Source: AP-15 sp963814805
GTDB lineage: Bacteria > Pseudomonadota > Alphaproteobacteria > ATCC43930 > CGMCC-115725
Assembly (NCBI GenBank): GCA_963814805.1
Contig: CAWFER010000015.1
Coordinates: 62,001 to 126,000 of the forward strand
Length of the DNA: 64,000 bases
Direction: 5' to 3'
Position 1 is the first letter of the stretch. Each line of letters starts with the position of its first letter. Shown here one piece after another: positions 50,875 to 61,243 of the stretch. The translations under genes and the position numbers were made by a program. The notes beneath the pieces were generated by a model. The model was given only the letters and a program-made list of their open reading frames with translations, was not told the origin of the DNA and searched no databases.

Positions 50875-51343
50875 GAGGTCGAGCTTGCAGATGGGCCTCT
50901 GGCTTACCACGTCCGGCTTGCCAAAATGGTCGAATCGTAGGTTCGTATCGGGAATCAACCATTCGGAGCAAGTCTTGCTTAGCCGACGGGATCAACAGCA
51001 TCCCCGCGGTGATGATCGCGAGCGAATCACCAGAGCGCGCCAGGCCGCCGAAGCGCTGTTCGCCTCAAAACCGCCAGTCAGTGGGCCATCAGTTCCGGAT
51101 TCGCCACCAGCCGACCAATCGGCGCGCAAACCGCGGGTGCTGACAATCGCGCCGGCGGCCCCGGTCCGTCTCGAGAAGATCAGAGCGCCGGTCAGTCCCG
51201 AGCCGCAGACGACGCGCGAGATCCCGCGGTCGCAATTTGCGCGCATCCGCACCTGGATGAACTACGGCATGACGGTTGCCCAGGTCGCCGACCTCTACGG
51301 CGCTGCTGTCGGCGAGATCGAACGCATTCTCCGGGAAGCCTGA
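50867..51343 (+). CDS. conserved hypothetical protein with C-terminal helix-turn-helix-like motif
   Basis: The conserved part starts at about residue 37 with DQQHPRGDDRERITRARQAA and ends IRTWMNYGMTVAQVADLYGA with VGEIERIL. Between them is a Pro/Ala-rich linker (VLTIAPAAPVRLEKIRAPVS). The C-terminal 30 residues look like a helix-turn-helix (MTVAQVADLYGAAVGEIERI). Similar proteins occur widely in Bradyrhizobium relatives. The start is uncertain: the ATG at 50867 overlaps the divergent DUF1488-like gene, and the true start may lie nearer 50980 or be lost. Confidence 0.6.
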   Translation: MNMRSSLQMGLWLTTSGLPKWSNRRFVSGINHSEQVLLSRRDQQHPRGDDRERITRARQAAEALFASKPPVSGPSVPDSPPADQSARKPRVLTIAPAAPVRLEKIRAPVSPEPQTTREIPRSQFARIRTWMNYGMTVAQVADLYGAAVGEIERILREA

Positions 51344-51389
51344 CGGGGTGTTTCGGCCTCCCGGCCGCCTCTCAGGCGGAGCGCGTTAC

Positions 51390-51680
51390 ATAAGTCTACC
51401 ACGTCGCGCCGTCGGGTGCCGCGGCCGATCGTGCGGAACAACGACCCCTTGGGATCGTCGCGCAGCCCGGCGCCGTCGAGATAGGCGGTGAGATACTCAT
51501 CAAGGTTATGGTGGTACGGCACCGAGTGCCGCTTGCCGCCTTCTCGTACAGCCGCACCCAGAGCCGGCGGTTCTGCGTGTAGACATCCTCGACCGCCATG
51601 CCAAGCGCCGCGCCGATGCGGGCGAAGGAATAGATCATCAACCCGTACCAGAAGAGGTTTGTCGCCCAAGTTGCCAAGCG
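51390..51680 (-). pseudogene. tyrosine recombinase remnant
   Basis: Two minus-strand frames give a broken recombinase core: YSFARIGAALGMAVEDVYTQ and NRRLWVRLYEK, then after a shift EGGKRHSVPYHHNLDEYLTA with YLDGAGLRDDPKGSLFRTIG. This is the R-x-G / H-x-M-P-x-H-H-N-L pattern of a Xer-like integrase common in Rhizobiales. Both the N-terminal core-binding domain and the C-terminal H-x-x-R and Tyr boxes are missing, so it is a relic regardless of sequence errors. Confidence 0.75.
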
Positions 51681-51995
51681 TCGATACGTTCTTTCGCGTC
51701 CTGGCGATCCGAGGCGGGCTCCCGCTCATCGCGCTGTCCGATTTCGCACGCAGAGGATACAGCCGAGCACGAGCGGCGAGCAATTTAGAATAAGACCGGC
51801 TCTTATATCAGATGTTCCTGCTGTCCTAAGTCCTCGGATCGCCGACGGCACCGCCGTGCCTGGCCGGGGCAATGTAAGCACCCGGTAACCGGCGCAGCCA
51901 TAATGGCAAGGCGGTTGCCGGGAGGAGCGGCCGTAGATACACTCATCGCGCGAATAAGCGAGAAGACGTTCGAGCATCGACCTGGGGAGATGCGG

Positions 51996-54980
51996 ATGGC
52001 GAGCACCTTCTACGAACGGCCTATCCTCAACGCGCCCTATGCCAAGCCGCGGTTTCACCATCCGCTTGACGAGCATGGACAACCGCTCGGTGTTCCACCG
52101 ATCGAGGGCCGCCGGCCGTCAAAGTTCATCGTTCCGGTGCCCGCTGCCAGGCGCAGGGGAGCGGCTGCCCAGGGCGCGCTGCCTCTTGAGACCTACAGCG
52201 ACAGCGCGATCGTCAATGAGATCCGGGGTCATGTCGACGCGTGGCGAGTGCTGCCCGGCGGCGCCGATTGGGGCGTCACGCCAACCACACAGCGTCTGCT
52301 TGAGCATTGGCGCAGCCCCAATTTCTCCGGTCAACGACCGTTCTTCTGCCAGATCGAGGCTGTCGAAACGCTGATCTGGCTGACCGAGGTCGCTCGCGGC
52401 AGAAGGCAGTATGCCAATCTGTGGCGTGCGATCGACGCAGCGAACGCCGAGGCCAACCCGGAGCTGGTCCGTATCGCCCTGAAAATGGCGACGGGCGCCG
52501 GCAAGACCACGGTCATGGCGATGATCATCGCCTGGCAGACGCTCAACGCCGTGCGCATGCCGGGCTCCGACCGCTTCTCACGCGCCTTCCTGATCGTCAC
52601 CCCCGGCATCACGATCAAGGATCGGCTTCAGGTGCTCTACCCTGAACACCCCGAGAGTTATTACCGCGCCCGCGAGCTATTGCCCAATGACATGCTCGGC
52701 GACATTGGCAAGGCGACGATCGTCATCACCAACTATCACGCGTTCCAGCATCGCGAGACGGTGGCGCTGTCGCGGGTTGGGCGTGCCTTCCTTACCGGCA
52801 ATGCTCCCGAGCCGGTCGTCACCCGACAAACAGATGGCGAGATGCTCGACCGCGCCTGCGGCAAGCTGCTCTCGTTCAAGAATGTCGTCGTGCTCAATGA
52901 CGAGGCGCATCACTGCTACCGGCAACGAGCGCTCTCCGAAGAGGAGAAGCTCGACCGCGAGAGCCAGGCCGAGGCCAGGGAAAACAATGAGGCGGCGCGG
53001 CTGTGGATCAGTGGGATCGAGGCGCTGAAGCGCAAGGTCGGGGTCCGCGCCGTCTACGATCTTTCCGCCACGCCGTTCTTCCTGCGCGGCTCGGGCTATC
53101 GCGAAGGGACCTTATTTCCCTGGGTCGTCTCCGATTTCAGCCTGATGGATGCGATCGAGTGCGGCATCGTCAAATTGCCGCGCATCCCGGTTGCCGATAA
53201 TTTTGCGGCCGCAGACGACCCGGTCTACCGCAATTTATGGCAGCATGTCGGCCGCGACCTGCTGCGCACCCGCCATCCGCTCGATCTGCCGGCGATGCTG
53301 CAGACCGCGCTTTACGCGCTCTATTCGAATTACGAGACCTATTACGGCGAGTGGGAGAAGGGCCGGGTCGGTGTGCCGCCGGTGTTCATCGTCGTGTGCC
53401 AGAGCACCACGATTTCGAAGCTCGTCTACGAGTGGATCGCTGGTTTCGAGCGCCTGCCGGAAGACGACAGCGAGACGATCGACGAGACCCGCGCCTTCCA
53501 CCCCGGCGCACTGAGGCTGTTCCGGAATTACGACGAGCACGGGCAGCCACTGACGCGGCCCAACACGTTCTTGATCGATAGCGTCCAGATCGAGGCAGGC
53601 ACGCTCGACGCCGAATTCCGTAAGGCCAGCGCGCCGCAGATCCACGCTTTCAAGGAACAGCGCGCCCGCGAGCGCGGCGCTGGCGATGCAGCCGAGCCGA
53701 CCGACGTTGAGCTGATACGCGAGGTCATGAACACGGTCGGCCGCAAAGGACGCCTCGGCGAGCAGATCCGCTGCGTCGTCTCGGTGTCGATGCTGACCGA
53801 GGGCTGGGACGCCAATACCGTCACCCACATTCTCGGCGTCCGCGCCTTTGGCACGCAGCTGTTGTGCGAGCAGGTGGTCGGCCGCGGCCTGCGCCGGCTG
53901 TCCTATGAGCCGGGCGAGGATGGCATTCTGTTTGATGTTGAATATGCGCAAGTCATGGGGATTCCGTTCGCCTTTACCGCCGGCGCGGTTCAGGCTCGGC
54001 CGACCGAACCAAAGATCGCGACACATGTCCATGCCGTGCCGCAGCGGGCGAAGCTTGAGATCACCTTCCCGCGGGTCGAGGGGTTTCGCGTCGATCTGCC
54101 GTCCGAGAATTTGGCGGCGGCCTTTGACGAGAATTCGCGGCTGGTGCTGACGCCGCGCGAGGTCGGCCCGTGCGAGGTGCTGATGCAGGGCATCGTCGGC
54201 GAGAGCATCACCTTGACCCCGGAGGTGATCGCCGCCTTTCGCCCGTCGGAGATCAGTTTCCGGCTCGCGAAACATTTGCTTTACCGGGACTTCCGGGACG
54301 AAGACGGCTTTCCGCGGCAGCACCTGTTTCCGCAGATCCAGCGCATCTGCAAGCGCTGGCTCGACGAGGGCTATCTGGTGACCCAGGGCGTGCCGATCGG
54401 CGCGGTCGTTTATCCTGAAATTGCCGACACGGTCGCCGAGCTGATCACCAACGCCATCACCAGATCGACCGGCGACGAGCGGCTGGCCCGCGCGGTGCTC
54501 GACCCGTATCAGCCGACCGGCTCGACCGCGTCGGTGAATTTTCAGACGACGCGAGCGGTTTATGCGACCGACCATCGCAAGAGCCATGTCAGCCACGTCG
54601 TACTCGACAGCGAGTGGGAGGCCGAGCTGGCCCGCGTGCTGGAGGCGCACCCGCGCGTCGTCAGCTATGCCAAGAACCAGGGCATGCAGTTCGAGGTGCC
54701 GTACCGCATCGGGCGCGTGGCGCGGCGTTATGTTCCGGATTTCCTGGTCCGTCTCGATGTCGGCGGTGGCGAGATCGTCAACCTCGTGCTCGAAACCAAG
54801 GGCTATCGCGGGCTCGACGCGCAACTGAAGGCGGATGCGATGCGCACTTTGTGGGTACCCGGCGTCAATGGGCTCGGCGCCTATGGCCGATGGGAATTCG
54901 CCGAGTTCCGTGAGGTGTTCGCGATCCAGGATGAGTTCGCCCGCCTCGTCGAACGGCTGATGGCGAAGGAGCCTGCGTGA
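51996..54980 (+). CDS. type III Res-like helicase-endonuclease (BPTD_3080-type restriction enzyme)
   Basis: An intact SF2 helicase of about 994 residues from the ATG at 51996, which has GGGGAG upstream. Walker A is ALKMATGAGKTTVMAMIIAW, the DEAH-type box is VVVLNDEAHHCYRQRA, motif III VYDLSATPFFLRGSGY, and motifs V/VI are VSVSMLTEGWDANTVTHILG and CEQVVGRGLRRLSYEPGEDG. The C-terminal nuclease has VVLDSEWEAELARVLEAHP, VPDFLVRL and NLVLETKGYRG, giving D...ExK. This domain order is that of type III restriction subunits. Its stop overlaps the methyltransferase ATG by one base (TGATG). Together they should form a restriction-modification pair in which ATP-driven motion activates cutting. Confidence 0.9.
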   Translation: MASTFYERPILNAPYAKPRFHHPLDEHGQPLGVPPIEGRRPSKFIVPVPAARRRGAAAQGALPLETYSDSAIVNEIRGHVDAWRVLPGGADWGVTPTTQRLLEHWRSPNFSGQRPFFCQIEAVETLIWLTEVARGRRQYANLWRAIDAANAEANPELVRIALKMATGAGKTTVMAMIIAWQTLNAVRMPGSDRFSRAFLIVTPGITIKDRLQVLYPEHPESYYRARELLPNDMLGDIGKATIVITNYHAFQHRETVALSRVGRAFLTGNAPEPVVTRQTDGEMLDRACGKLLSFKNVVVLNDEAHHCYRQRALSEEEKLDRESQAEARENNEAARLWISGIEALKRKVGVRAVYDLSATPFFLRGSGYREGTLFPWVVSDFSLMDAIECGIVKLPRIPVADNFAAADDPVYRNLWQHVGRDLLRTRHPLDLPAMLQTALYALYSNYETYYGEWEKGRVGVPPVFIVVCQSTTISKLVYEWIAGFERLPEDDSETIDETRAFHPGALRLFRNYDEHGQPLTRPNTFLIDSVQIEAGTLDAEFRKASAPQIHAFKEQRARERGAGDAAEPTDVELIREVMNTVGRKGRLGEQIRCVVSVSMLTEGWDANTVTHILGVRAFGTQLLCEQVVGRGLRRLSYEPGEDGILFDVEYAQVMGIPFAFTAGAVQARPTEPKIATHVHAVPQRAKLEITFPRVEGFRVDLPSENLAAAFDENSRLVLTPREVGPCEVLMQGIVGESITLTPEVIAAFRPSEISFRLAKHLLYRDFRDEDGFPRQHLFPQIQRICKRWLDEGYLVTQGVPIGAVVYPEIADTVAELITNAITRSTGDERLARAVLDPYQPTGSTASVNFQTTRAVYATDHRKSHVSHVVLDSEWEAELARVLEAHPRVVSYAKNQGMQFEVPYRIGRVARRYVPDFLVRLDVGGGEIVNLVLETKGYRGLDAQLKADAMRTLWVPGVNGLGAYGRWEFAEFREVFAIQDEFARLVERLMAKEPA

Positions 54981-57900
54981 TGGCGCGCACATCGAGGCCA
55001 AAGCAGGTCGGAGCGCTGAGCCACGGCGAGAAGCGGGTCAACATTCCAACGGCGGAAATGCAGAGCTTCTTTCAGCGCGAGGAAGACCATTCGCCGCTGC
55101 CGCCAAAGCATTACCAGCGTCAACTGCCATTGGCCGAAGGCGAGCATCGCGAGCGCGACCCCGACCGCGACCCGCAGCTCCTATGGAACGGCATGCGCAT
55201 CACCTTGACCGAGGCGCAGCGCCGGCAGCTCGCCGACACCGGCGAAATCGAGATCGGCGAGGCGCAGCTCGTCTGGCGCGGCAAGGACAATCAGGACTGG
55301 TCCGACCTGATCGTGCGGACCCCGCCGCTCTACATCCAGGAAAAGATCCACCCGAAGGCGATTATCGACGATCTGCGGCGGCGCAGCGCCGTGGCCGACG
55401 AGGCCGCCTCGGACCAGCCCAGCCTCTTCGCCGATTTCAACGGCGTGCCCCGGGATATGGCGGCCGAGTTCTACCAGCACGAGGCGAACTGGTCGAACCG
55501 GATGATCTGCGGCGACAGCCTGGCGGTGATGGCGAGCCTCGCCGAGCGCGAGCGGCTCAAGGGCCGGGTCCAGTGCATCTATTTCGACCCGCCCTACGGC
55601 ATCCGCTTCAACTCGAACTGGCAGGTCTCGACCCGCACCCGCAACGTCAAGGACGGCCGCCAGACCGACATCAGCCGCGAGCCCGAGCAGGTCAAGGCGT
55701 TCCGCGACACCTGGAAGGACGGCATCCACTCCTACCTGACCTACCTGCGCGACCGTCTTACGGTCGCCCGCGACCTGTTGACCGAGTCGGGCTCGATCTT
55801 CGTCCAGATCGGCGACGAAAACGTCCACCGGGTGCGTTCGGTGATGGATGAGGTGTTTGGCGCGGGCAATTTTATTTCACAGATAACTCTCACCAAAGCT
55901 GCTTCTCAAAGTTCCGAATTATTGGCCAGCGTGAACGATTTTATTCTCTGGTATTCGCGGAATCTCGGTGCGGTAAAGTATAGAACCATATACCAAGATA
56001 GAAAAGCGATTGAACGACCCGAAGAACGCTACATCTGTGTCGAGATGCCAGACGGAAGAATTCATGATCTGAGTTACAATCAGAAAACCGGCAGAGAGGC
56101 TATTCCGGATGGACGTTACGTTCGGATGATAACTGTGACTTCGCAAACAGGATCAGAAACTTCCCGCTTTTTATATTCGTTTAGAGGACAAACATTTCGA
56201 CCACCTGGCGCCCGTGGTTGGTCTACAAACATGACCGGACTTCAACGTGTCGAACGTGCTGATCGCATGTGGTCAGCAGGAACAACCCTCATGTGGAAGA
56301 ACTATCATGCCGATTATCCGTATCGACCGCGTGTTTCTTTATGGGACGATATAAGATCAAGTGGCTTTGGTTTCATAAAGACCTATGTTGTACAAACTCT
56401 TCCCGAAGTAGTACAGCGCTGCATCCTGATGGCGACCGATCCGGGCGATCTGGTGCTCGACCCGACCTGCGGTTCGGGGACGACAGCTTATGTCGGCGAG
56501 CAGTGGGGACGGCGGTGGATCACGATCGACACCAGCCGGGTGGCGCTGGCCTTGGCGCGCACCAGGCTGATGGCGGCGCGCTATCCGTGGTATCTGCTCG
56601 CCGACAGCCCGGAAGGACGGCGCAAGGAGGCCGAGCTGATGGGCAAGCCGCCGCTCGAAGATGCGCTCCATGGCCCGACCCGCAACGATCTGCGCCAGGG
56701 CTTTGTCTATGAGCGGGTGCCGCACATCACCTTGAAGTCGATCGCCAACAATTCGCGCATCGACGATATCTGGGAGAAATGGCAGGCGGTGCTCGAACCA
56801 TTGCGCGCGTCGCTGAACGCCGCGCTCGGCCGCACCCCAGCGGTCATTCCGGGGCGCGGCGACGCCGCGAGCCCGGAACCTATGAACACCGCAGGATCGG
56901 AGGGCGCACCGGCGAACGTGCCTCAATACCCGCCGTCCGTGTTCATGGGTTCCGGGCCCGGCGCTTCGCACCGTCCCGGAATGACAGAGCAGAGCGACGG
57001 CGCGTGGGAAGAATGGGAGATTCCGCGCGAGGCCGGCGCCGATTGGCCCGAGCGGGCGCTCGATGCGCATAAGGCGTGGTGGCAGGCGCGGATCGCCCGC
57101 CAGCAGGAGATCGATGCCGGCGATCGCCCAGGCCGCCGATGTCGAAAAGCTCTACGACCGCCCCTATGCCGACAATGGCCGGGTCAGGGTCGCCGGCCCG
57201 TTCACGGTCGAGAGCCTGTCGCCGCACCGCATCGCCGCGACCGATGAAACCGAGTTGGCCGACGATCTCGATGCCGCCGAGGGAAAGCGCCGGCGCACCG
57301 GGGCGCCGCAGGTCGATTTCTCGCAGATCGTCATCGACTATCTGAAAAGCGCCGGCATCCACCAATCCGACAAGAGCGGCAAGATCGATTTCGACAGCGT
57401 CACCCCGTGGCCCGGCCATTGGGTCGGCGCCGAGGGGCGCTTTCAGGAGCGTGACGAGATGCGCCGCGCCGCGATCCTGATCGGCCCGGAATACGGCACC
57501 GTATCGCGGCCCGACCTGACCGCCGCGGCGCGCGAGGCCAACGAAGCCGGTTTCGACATGCTGATCGCCTGCGCTTTCAATTTCGACGCGCACTCCTCGG
57601 AACTCGACCGGCTCGGCCCATTGCCGATCCTGAAGGCGCGGATCAACCCCGATTTGCACATGTCCGACGAACTGAAGAACACCGGCAAGGGCAACCTCTT
57701 TGTCATCTTCGGCGAGCCCGACATCGACATCGAGACGCTCGATGCGGGCGAATTGCGGGTCACGGTCAACGGCGTCGATGTCTACGATCCCAATACCGGC
57801 GACATTCGTTCCAACGATGTGCGCGACATCGCCGCCTGGTTTATCGACACCGACTACAATGAGGAGAGCTTTTTCGTCCGCCACGCCTACTTTCTCGGCG

Positions 57901-58076
57901 CCAACGACCCGTACAAGGCATTGAAGACCGCATTGCGCGCCGAGATCGACGAGGAGGCGTGGTCGACCCTCTACCGCGCCACCAGCCGCCCGTTCCCGCG
58001 GCCGCGCGACGGGGTAATCGCGGTCAAGGTCATCAACCACTTCGGCGACGAGGTGATGAAGGTCTACAGGGTGTAG
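54980..58076 (+). CDS. beta-class DNA adenine methyltransferase (type III Mod-like), mosaic and frameshifted once
   Basis: About 1031 codons. The N-terminal part has the methyltransferase active site CIYFDPPYGIRFNSNWQ (motif IV, about residue 202) preceded by NRMICGDSLAVMASLAERE. The SAM-binding motif I comes later, LVLDPTCGSGTTAYVGEQWG (about residue 493), so the order IV then I marks a beta-class N6-adenine or N4-cytosine enzyme, as in type III Mod. Between them (about 55862-56412) is an AT-rich segment with the presumed target-recognition domain. A palindromic element (56843-56985) is read through in frame. A frameshift near 57125 separates the C-terminal 315 residues (AADVEKLYDRPYADNG, FDMLIACAFNFDAHSSELDR). 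It follows the Res-like gene with a one-base overlap and precedes the UvrD-like gene by 6 bp. Confidence 0.85.
56843..56985. repeat. palindromic element read in frame inside the methyltransferase gene
   Basis: Inverted arms of about 50 bp: GTCATTCCGGGGCGCGGCGA at the left, and GTCATTCCGGGACGGTGCGA at the right after reverse-complementing, with GCCCGGAACC and ATGAACA in both arms. The loop is about 45 bp. The unit resembles the widespread GTCATTCCGGG intergenic palindromes of Rhizobiales, but here it is within a coding frame and adds about 47 codons (PGRGDAASPEPMNTAGSEGA and so on) without a stop. Confidence 0.85.
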
Positions 58077-58082
58077 GCGCGC

Positions 58083-60120
58083 ATGCGCTTTCTGCTCGCC
58101 GACAGCTTTACCGGCGCGCTGGCCCGACTGCCCGCGGCCGAGGCGAAGGCGGTCAAGACCACGGTCGTCGATTTGCAGATTGACCCCGACGGCAGGGGGC
58201 TGTCGTTCCACCGGATCGACAAATCGCGCGACCCGAATTTCTGGTCGGTGCGGGTCGGCCGCGATCTGCGGCTGATCGTGCACAAGACGGACGACAGCCT
58301 GCTCGTGGCCTATGTGGGCCATCATGACAACGCCTATTCCTGGGCCGAACGGCGGCGGATCGAGATGCATCCCTCGACCGGCGCGATCCAGATCGTCGAG
58401 GTGCGCGAGCGGGTGGAACAGGTAGCTGCCGCAATACCGAATGCTCCGGCAATTGCCACGGCCGGGGCTTGCGACCGGCTCCCGTTCGCCTCGCTCGGCG
58501 ATGGCGCCCTGTTGTCAGCTGGGGTTCCGGCCGATTGGCTCGGCGATGTCCGCGCCGCGACCGAAGACGGGTTTTTCGAAATCGCCGCGCACCTGCCCGC
58601 CGAGGCCGCGGAAGCGCTGCTGCAATACGCCGCTGCCGGCACGCTGCCCGCACCACCGCCGCCCGTCGAGCGCGACCCCTATACGCACCCCGATGCGCAG
58701 CGCCGCATCCGGCTCGTCGTGGACGAAGAGGAACTGCGACAGGCGCTCGATTATCCGTGGGAGCGATGGGGCGTCTTCCTGCATCCCTCGCAGCGGGCGA
58801 TCGTCGAACGGCGGTTCGCGGGTCCGGCCCGAGTTCTCCGGCTCGGCTGGAACCGGAAAGACGGTCGTCGCCTTGCATCGGGCGGTCGGGCTGGCGCGCG
58901 TGAAGCCGCGGGCTCGGGTGCTGCTGACCACATTCTCCGCCCCACTGGCTCGCTCGCTCGCCGCGAAGCTCAGGGTTCTCGCGCCGGAGACCGGGGGCAT
59001 CGTTCCGCGGATCACCGTCACGGACTGGCAGAGCGCGGCGGGCGAGCTGTTTCAGCTGATCCATGGCCGCCGGCCGCGGATCGTCTCAACCGACGCACTG
59101 CGCACGATGATCGGGGAGGCAGCAACTGCGGCCGGGGTAAGGGGCTTCACCTCGCGCTTTCTGTTATCGGAGTGGACCAACGTGGTCGACGCCTGGGGCA
59201 TTGATGGGCTGACGCGCTATGCGAGCGTGCCGCGGCTCGGGCGTCGGACACCGCTAGGCCCGCGTCAGCGAGAGCGGCTCTGGTCGGTCTTCGAGCCGGT
59301 CGCGGCGGCCCTTCGGGAGCAGGGCATCTTCACCCGCGCCGCGGTCTGCCGCGATGTCGCGGCCCACTATGCGACTCGGGCCAGCAAGCCGTTCGACCAT
59401 GTCGCGGTCGACGAAGCGCAGGATCTTGGGCCTGCCGAACTCACCTTCCTTGCCGCCATCGCCCCGCCGGGAGAAGACGCGCTGTTTTTCGCCGGCGACA
59501 GCGGCCAGCGGATCTTCCAACACCCGTTTTCCTGGAAGGCGCTCGGCATTGAGGTTCGCGGCCGCTCGTCTACTCTGAAGGTGTGCTATCGCACCTCGCG
59601 GCAGATCCGCAGCGTCGCCGATCGTCTGCTGCCGGGCGCGCTGCGCGATCCTGATGGAAACGAGGAGGAACGCAGCGGCACGGTCTCGGTGTTCGATGGA
59701 CCGGCGCCGGGCATTGCCGTTCTCGCAGATGCTCGGCAGGAAACCGAGGCGGTAGCGGATTTTATCCGAAACGCCGTTGCCGACTGCATTCTTCCCGACG
59801 AGATCGGAATGTTCGTCCGGTCGCCGGGCGAGATCGGCCGGGCTCGCGCCGCGGCGGAAGGGGCGGGCCTAGGTGATAAAGTCGCCATATCCGTCATGCA
59901 TCTGGCGAAGGGGCTGGAGTTTCGCGCCGTCGTTGTGATGGCCTGCGATCAGGATGTCCTACCGCTTGAGTCGCGCATCGCCGATGCGGCGGACGAAGGG
60001 GAACTCGACGACATCTACGAAACGGAGCGGCAGCTGCTATATGTCGCCTGCACCCGGGCGCGTGATCGCTTGTTGGTGACCGGCGTGGCGCCGGGCTCGG
60101 AATTTCTGAAAGACCTGTAA
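58083..60120 (+). pseudogene. RelE-like domain fused to UvrD-like SF1 helicase, one frameshift
   Basis: The first 90 or so residues (FLLADSFTGALARLPAAEAK, FWSVRVGRDLRLIVHKTDDS, LVAYVGHHDNAYSWAERR) look like a RelE/ParE-type toxin fold. A linker follows. After a frameshift near 58840 the helicase core reads SGSAGTGKTVVALHRAVGL (Walker A), VAVDEAQDLGPAELTFLAA (DEAQ box), LFFAGDSGQRIFQHPFSW, STLKVCYRTSRQIRSVADRL (motif IV region), ISVMHLAKGLEFRAVVVMAC (motif V) and QLLYVACTRARDRLLVTG (motif VI). About 679 codons. UvrD-like proteins with an N-terminal RelE-like domain are known in bacterial genomes but poorly characterised. It lies 6 bp after the methyltransferase stop, completing a three-gene operon. 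Confidence 0.85.
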
Positions 60121-60200
60121 CGCAGCCGCGCGCCACCCTTTCACTGCCGGATCTGGTGGACGGAGCCGCGGGCTCCGCTCCCCGTCATTGCTTGTGGGCG

Positions 60201-60974
60201 TCATTGCTTGTAGGAGGGGTCGATGCGGTCGAGCTTGCGCAACAGGGCCGGCCATTCGAACTTGGCCGGGTCATCGCGGCCGCTGACGAGGCGCATCCTG
60301 GCGTTGTCATAGGCCGCGCTGACGACGGCGTCGCCGATCGGGTGGAATTCGGCGCCCGATTGCTGGAAGGCAAGCTGCATCGCACAAGCCCGCTCCATGC
60401 GATAGGTCGCGATAAAGGCTGCGGCGATGCTCGCGCCGACGACCAGCAGGCCGTGATTGCGCAGGACCATGATATGGCGATCACCGAGATCAGCGAGAAA
60501 ACGCGCGCGCTCCTCGGGATTGCGCGCCGTGCCCTCGTAGTCGTGATAGGCGACATCGCCGATCACCTGCAGCGCGTGCTGGTTGAGCGGCAGCAACCCA
60601 GCTTTTTGCATCGACACGGCGCAGCCGGCAATCGAGTGGGTGTGAAGCACGCAAGCCACTTCCGGCCGTGCCGCGTGCACCGTGCTCGGGATTGCGAAAC
60701 CGCCGCTGTTGATCTCGGATTGCGAGGGCTCGACCTTGTTGCCGTCGCGATCGATCTTGACCAGCGACGAGGCGCTCACCTCGTCGAACAGAAGGCCGTA
60801 GGGGTTGATCAGGAAATGATCCTCTCGCCCGGGCACCCGCGCCGTGATGCGGGTATTGATCAGGTCCGACCATCCGAACAGATCGACGAGGCGGTAGCAG
60901 GCGGCAAGATCAAGCCGCGTCTGCCATTCCTCGGCCGACGTCCGCGCAGGCATTGCCGTTACGGTTGACGCCAT
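60201..60974 (-). CDS. class II aldolase/adducin-family protein
   Basis: An intact 257-residue class II aldolase fold. It starts MASTVTAMPARTSAEEWQTR with LDLAACYRLVDLFGWSDLIN. The fold shows NTRITARVPGREDHFLINPY, SSLVKIDRDGNK, then VACVLHTHSIAGCAVSMQK with the metal-binding HTH pair and RHIMVLRNHGLLVVGASIAA with the third histidine. Class II aldolases cleave or epimerise sugar phosphates; adducin-like members often act on other hydroxy acids. Next to lyase and amidohydrolase genes, a catabolic role is likely, but the substrate is not known. At the 3' end the bases CGTCATTGCTTGT occur twice, 15 bp apart. Confidence 0.9.
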   Translation of the reverse strand: MASTVTAMPARTSAEEWQTRLDLAACYRLVDLFGWSDLINTRITARVPGREDHFLINPYGLLFDEVSASSLVKIDRDGNKVEPSQSEINSGGFAIPSTVHAARPEVACVLHTHSIAGCAVSMQKAGLLPLNQHALQVIGDVAYHDYEGTARNPEERARFLADLGDRHIMVLRNHGLLVVGASIAAAFIATYRMERACAMQLAFQQSGAEFHPIGDAVVSAAYDNARMRLVSGRDDPAKFEWPALLRKLDRIDPSYKQ

Positions 60975-61243
60975 GGGCTTCCTCCAATCCGCACAAATTC
61001 CGCTCGAGATCAGCGCACGCGCCGCACTCCACGGTCAAGCCGCCCGGCGAGTTCAGGGGCAATCTCGCGCTTTTGATCGATGGCGGCAATGACGCGACAG
61101 GTAATTCGACGACCGGCGGGCTGGCCTGAGCCCGAACCCCGATAATTACCAAAAGCCGCGGCCAAACCTCGATCCCGTCACCGCCTGGCGGCCGCCTGCG
61201 ATATTCTGATCGGCGAAGGCTAGAAATAGAAGGGGCGGTGGTG

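Noticed and set aside
58334..58642. Possible antitoxin gene opposite the RelE-like domain
   Set aside because: It is an antisense frame with no start signal; the RelE-like domain is fused to a helicase, not a free toxin.
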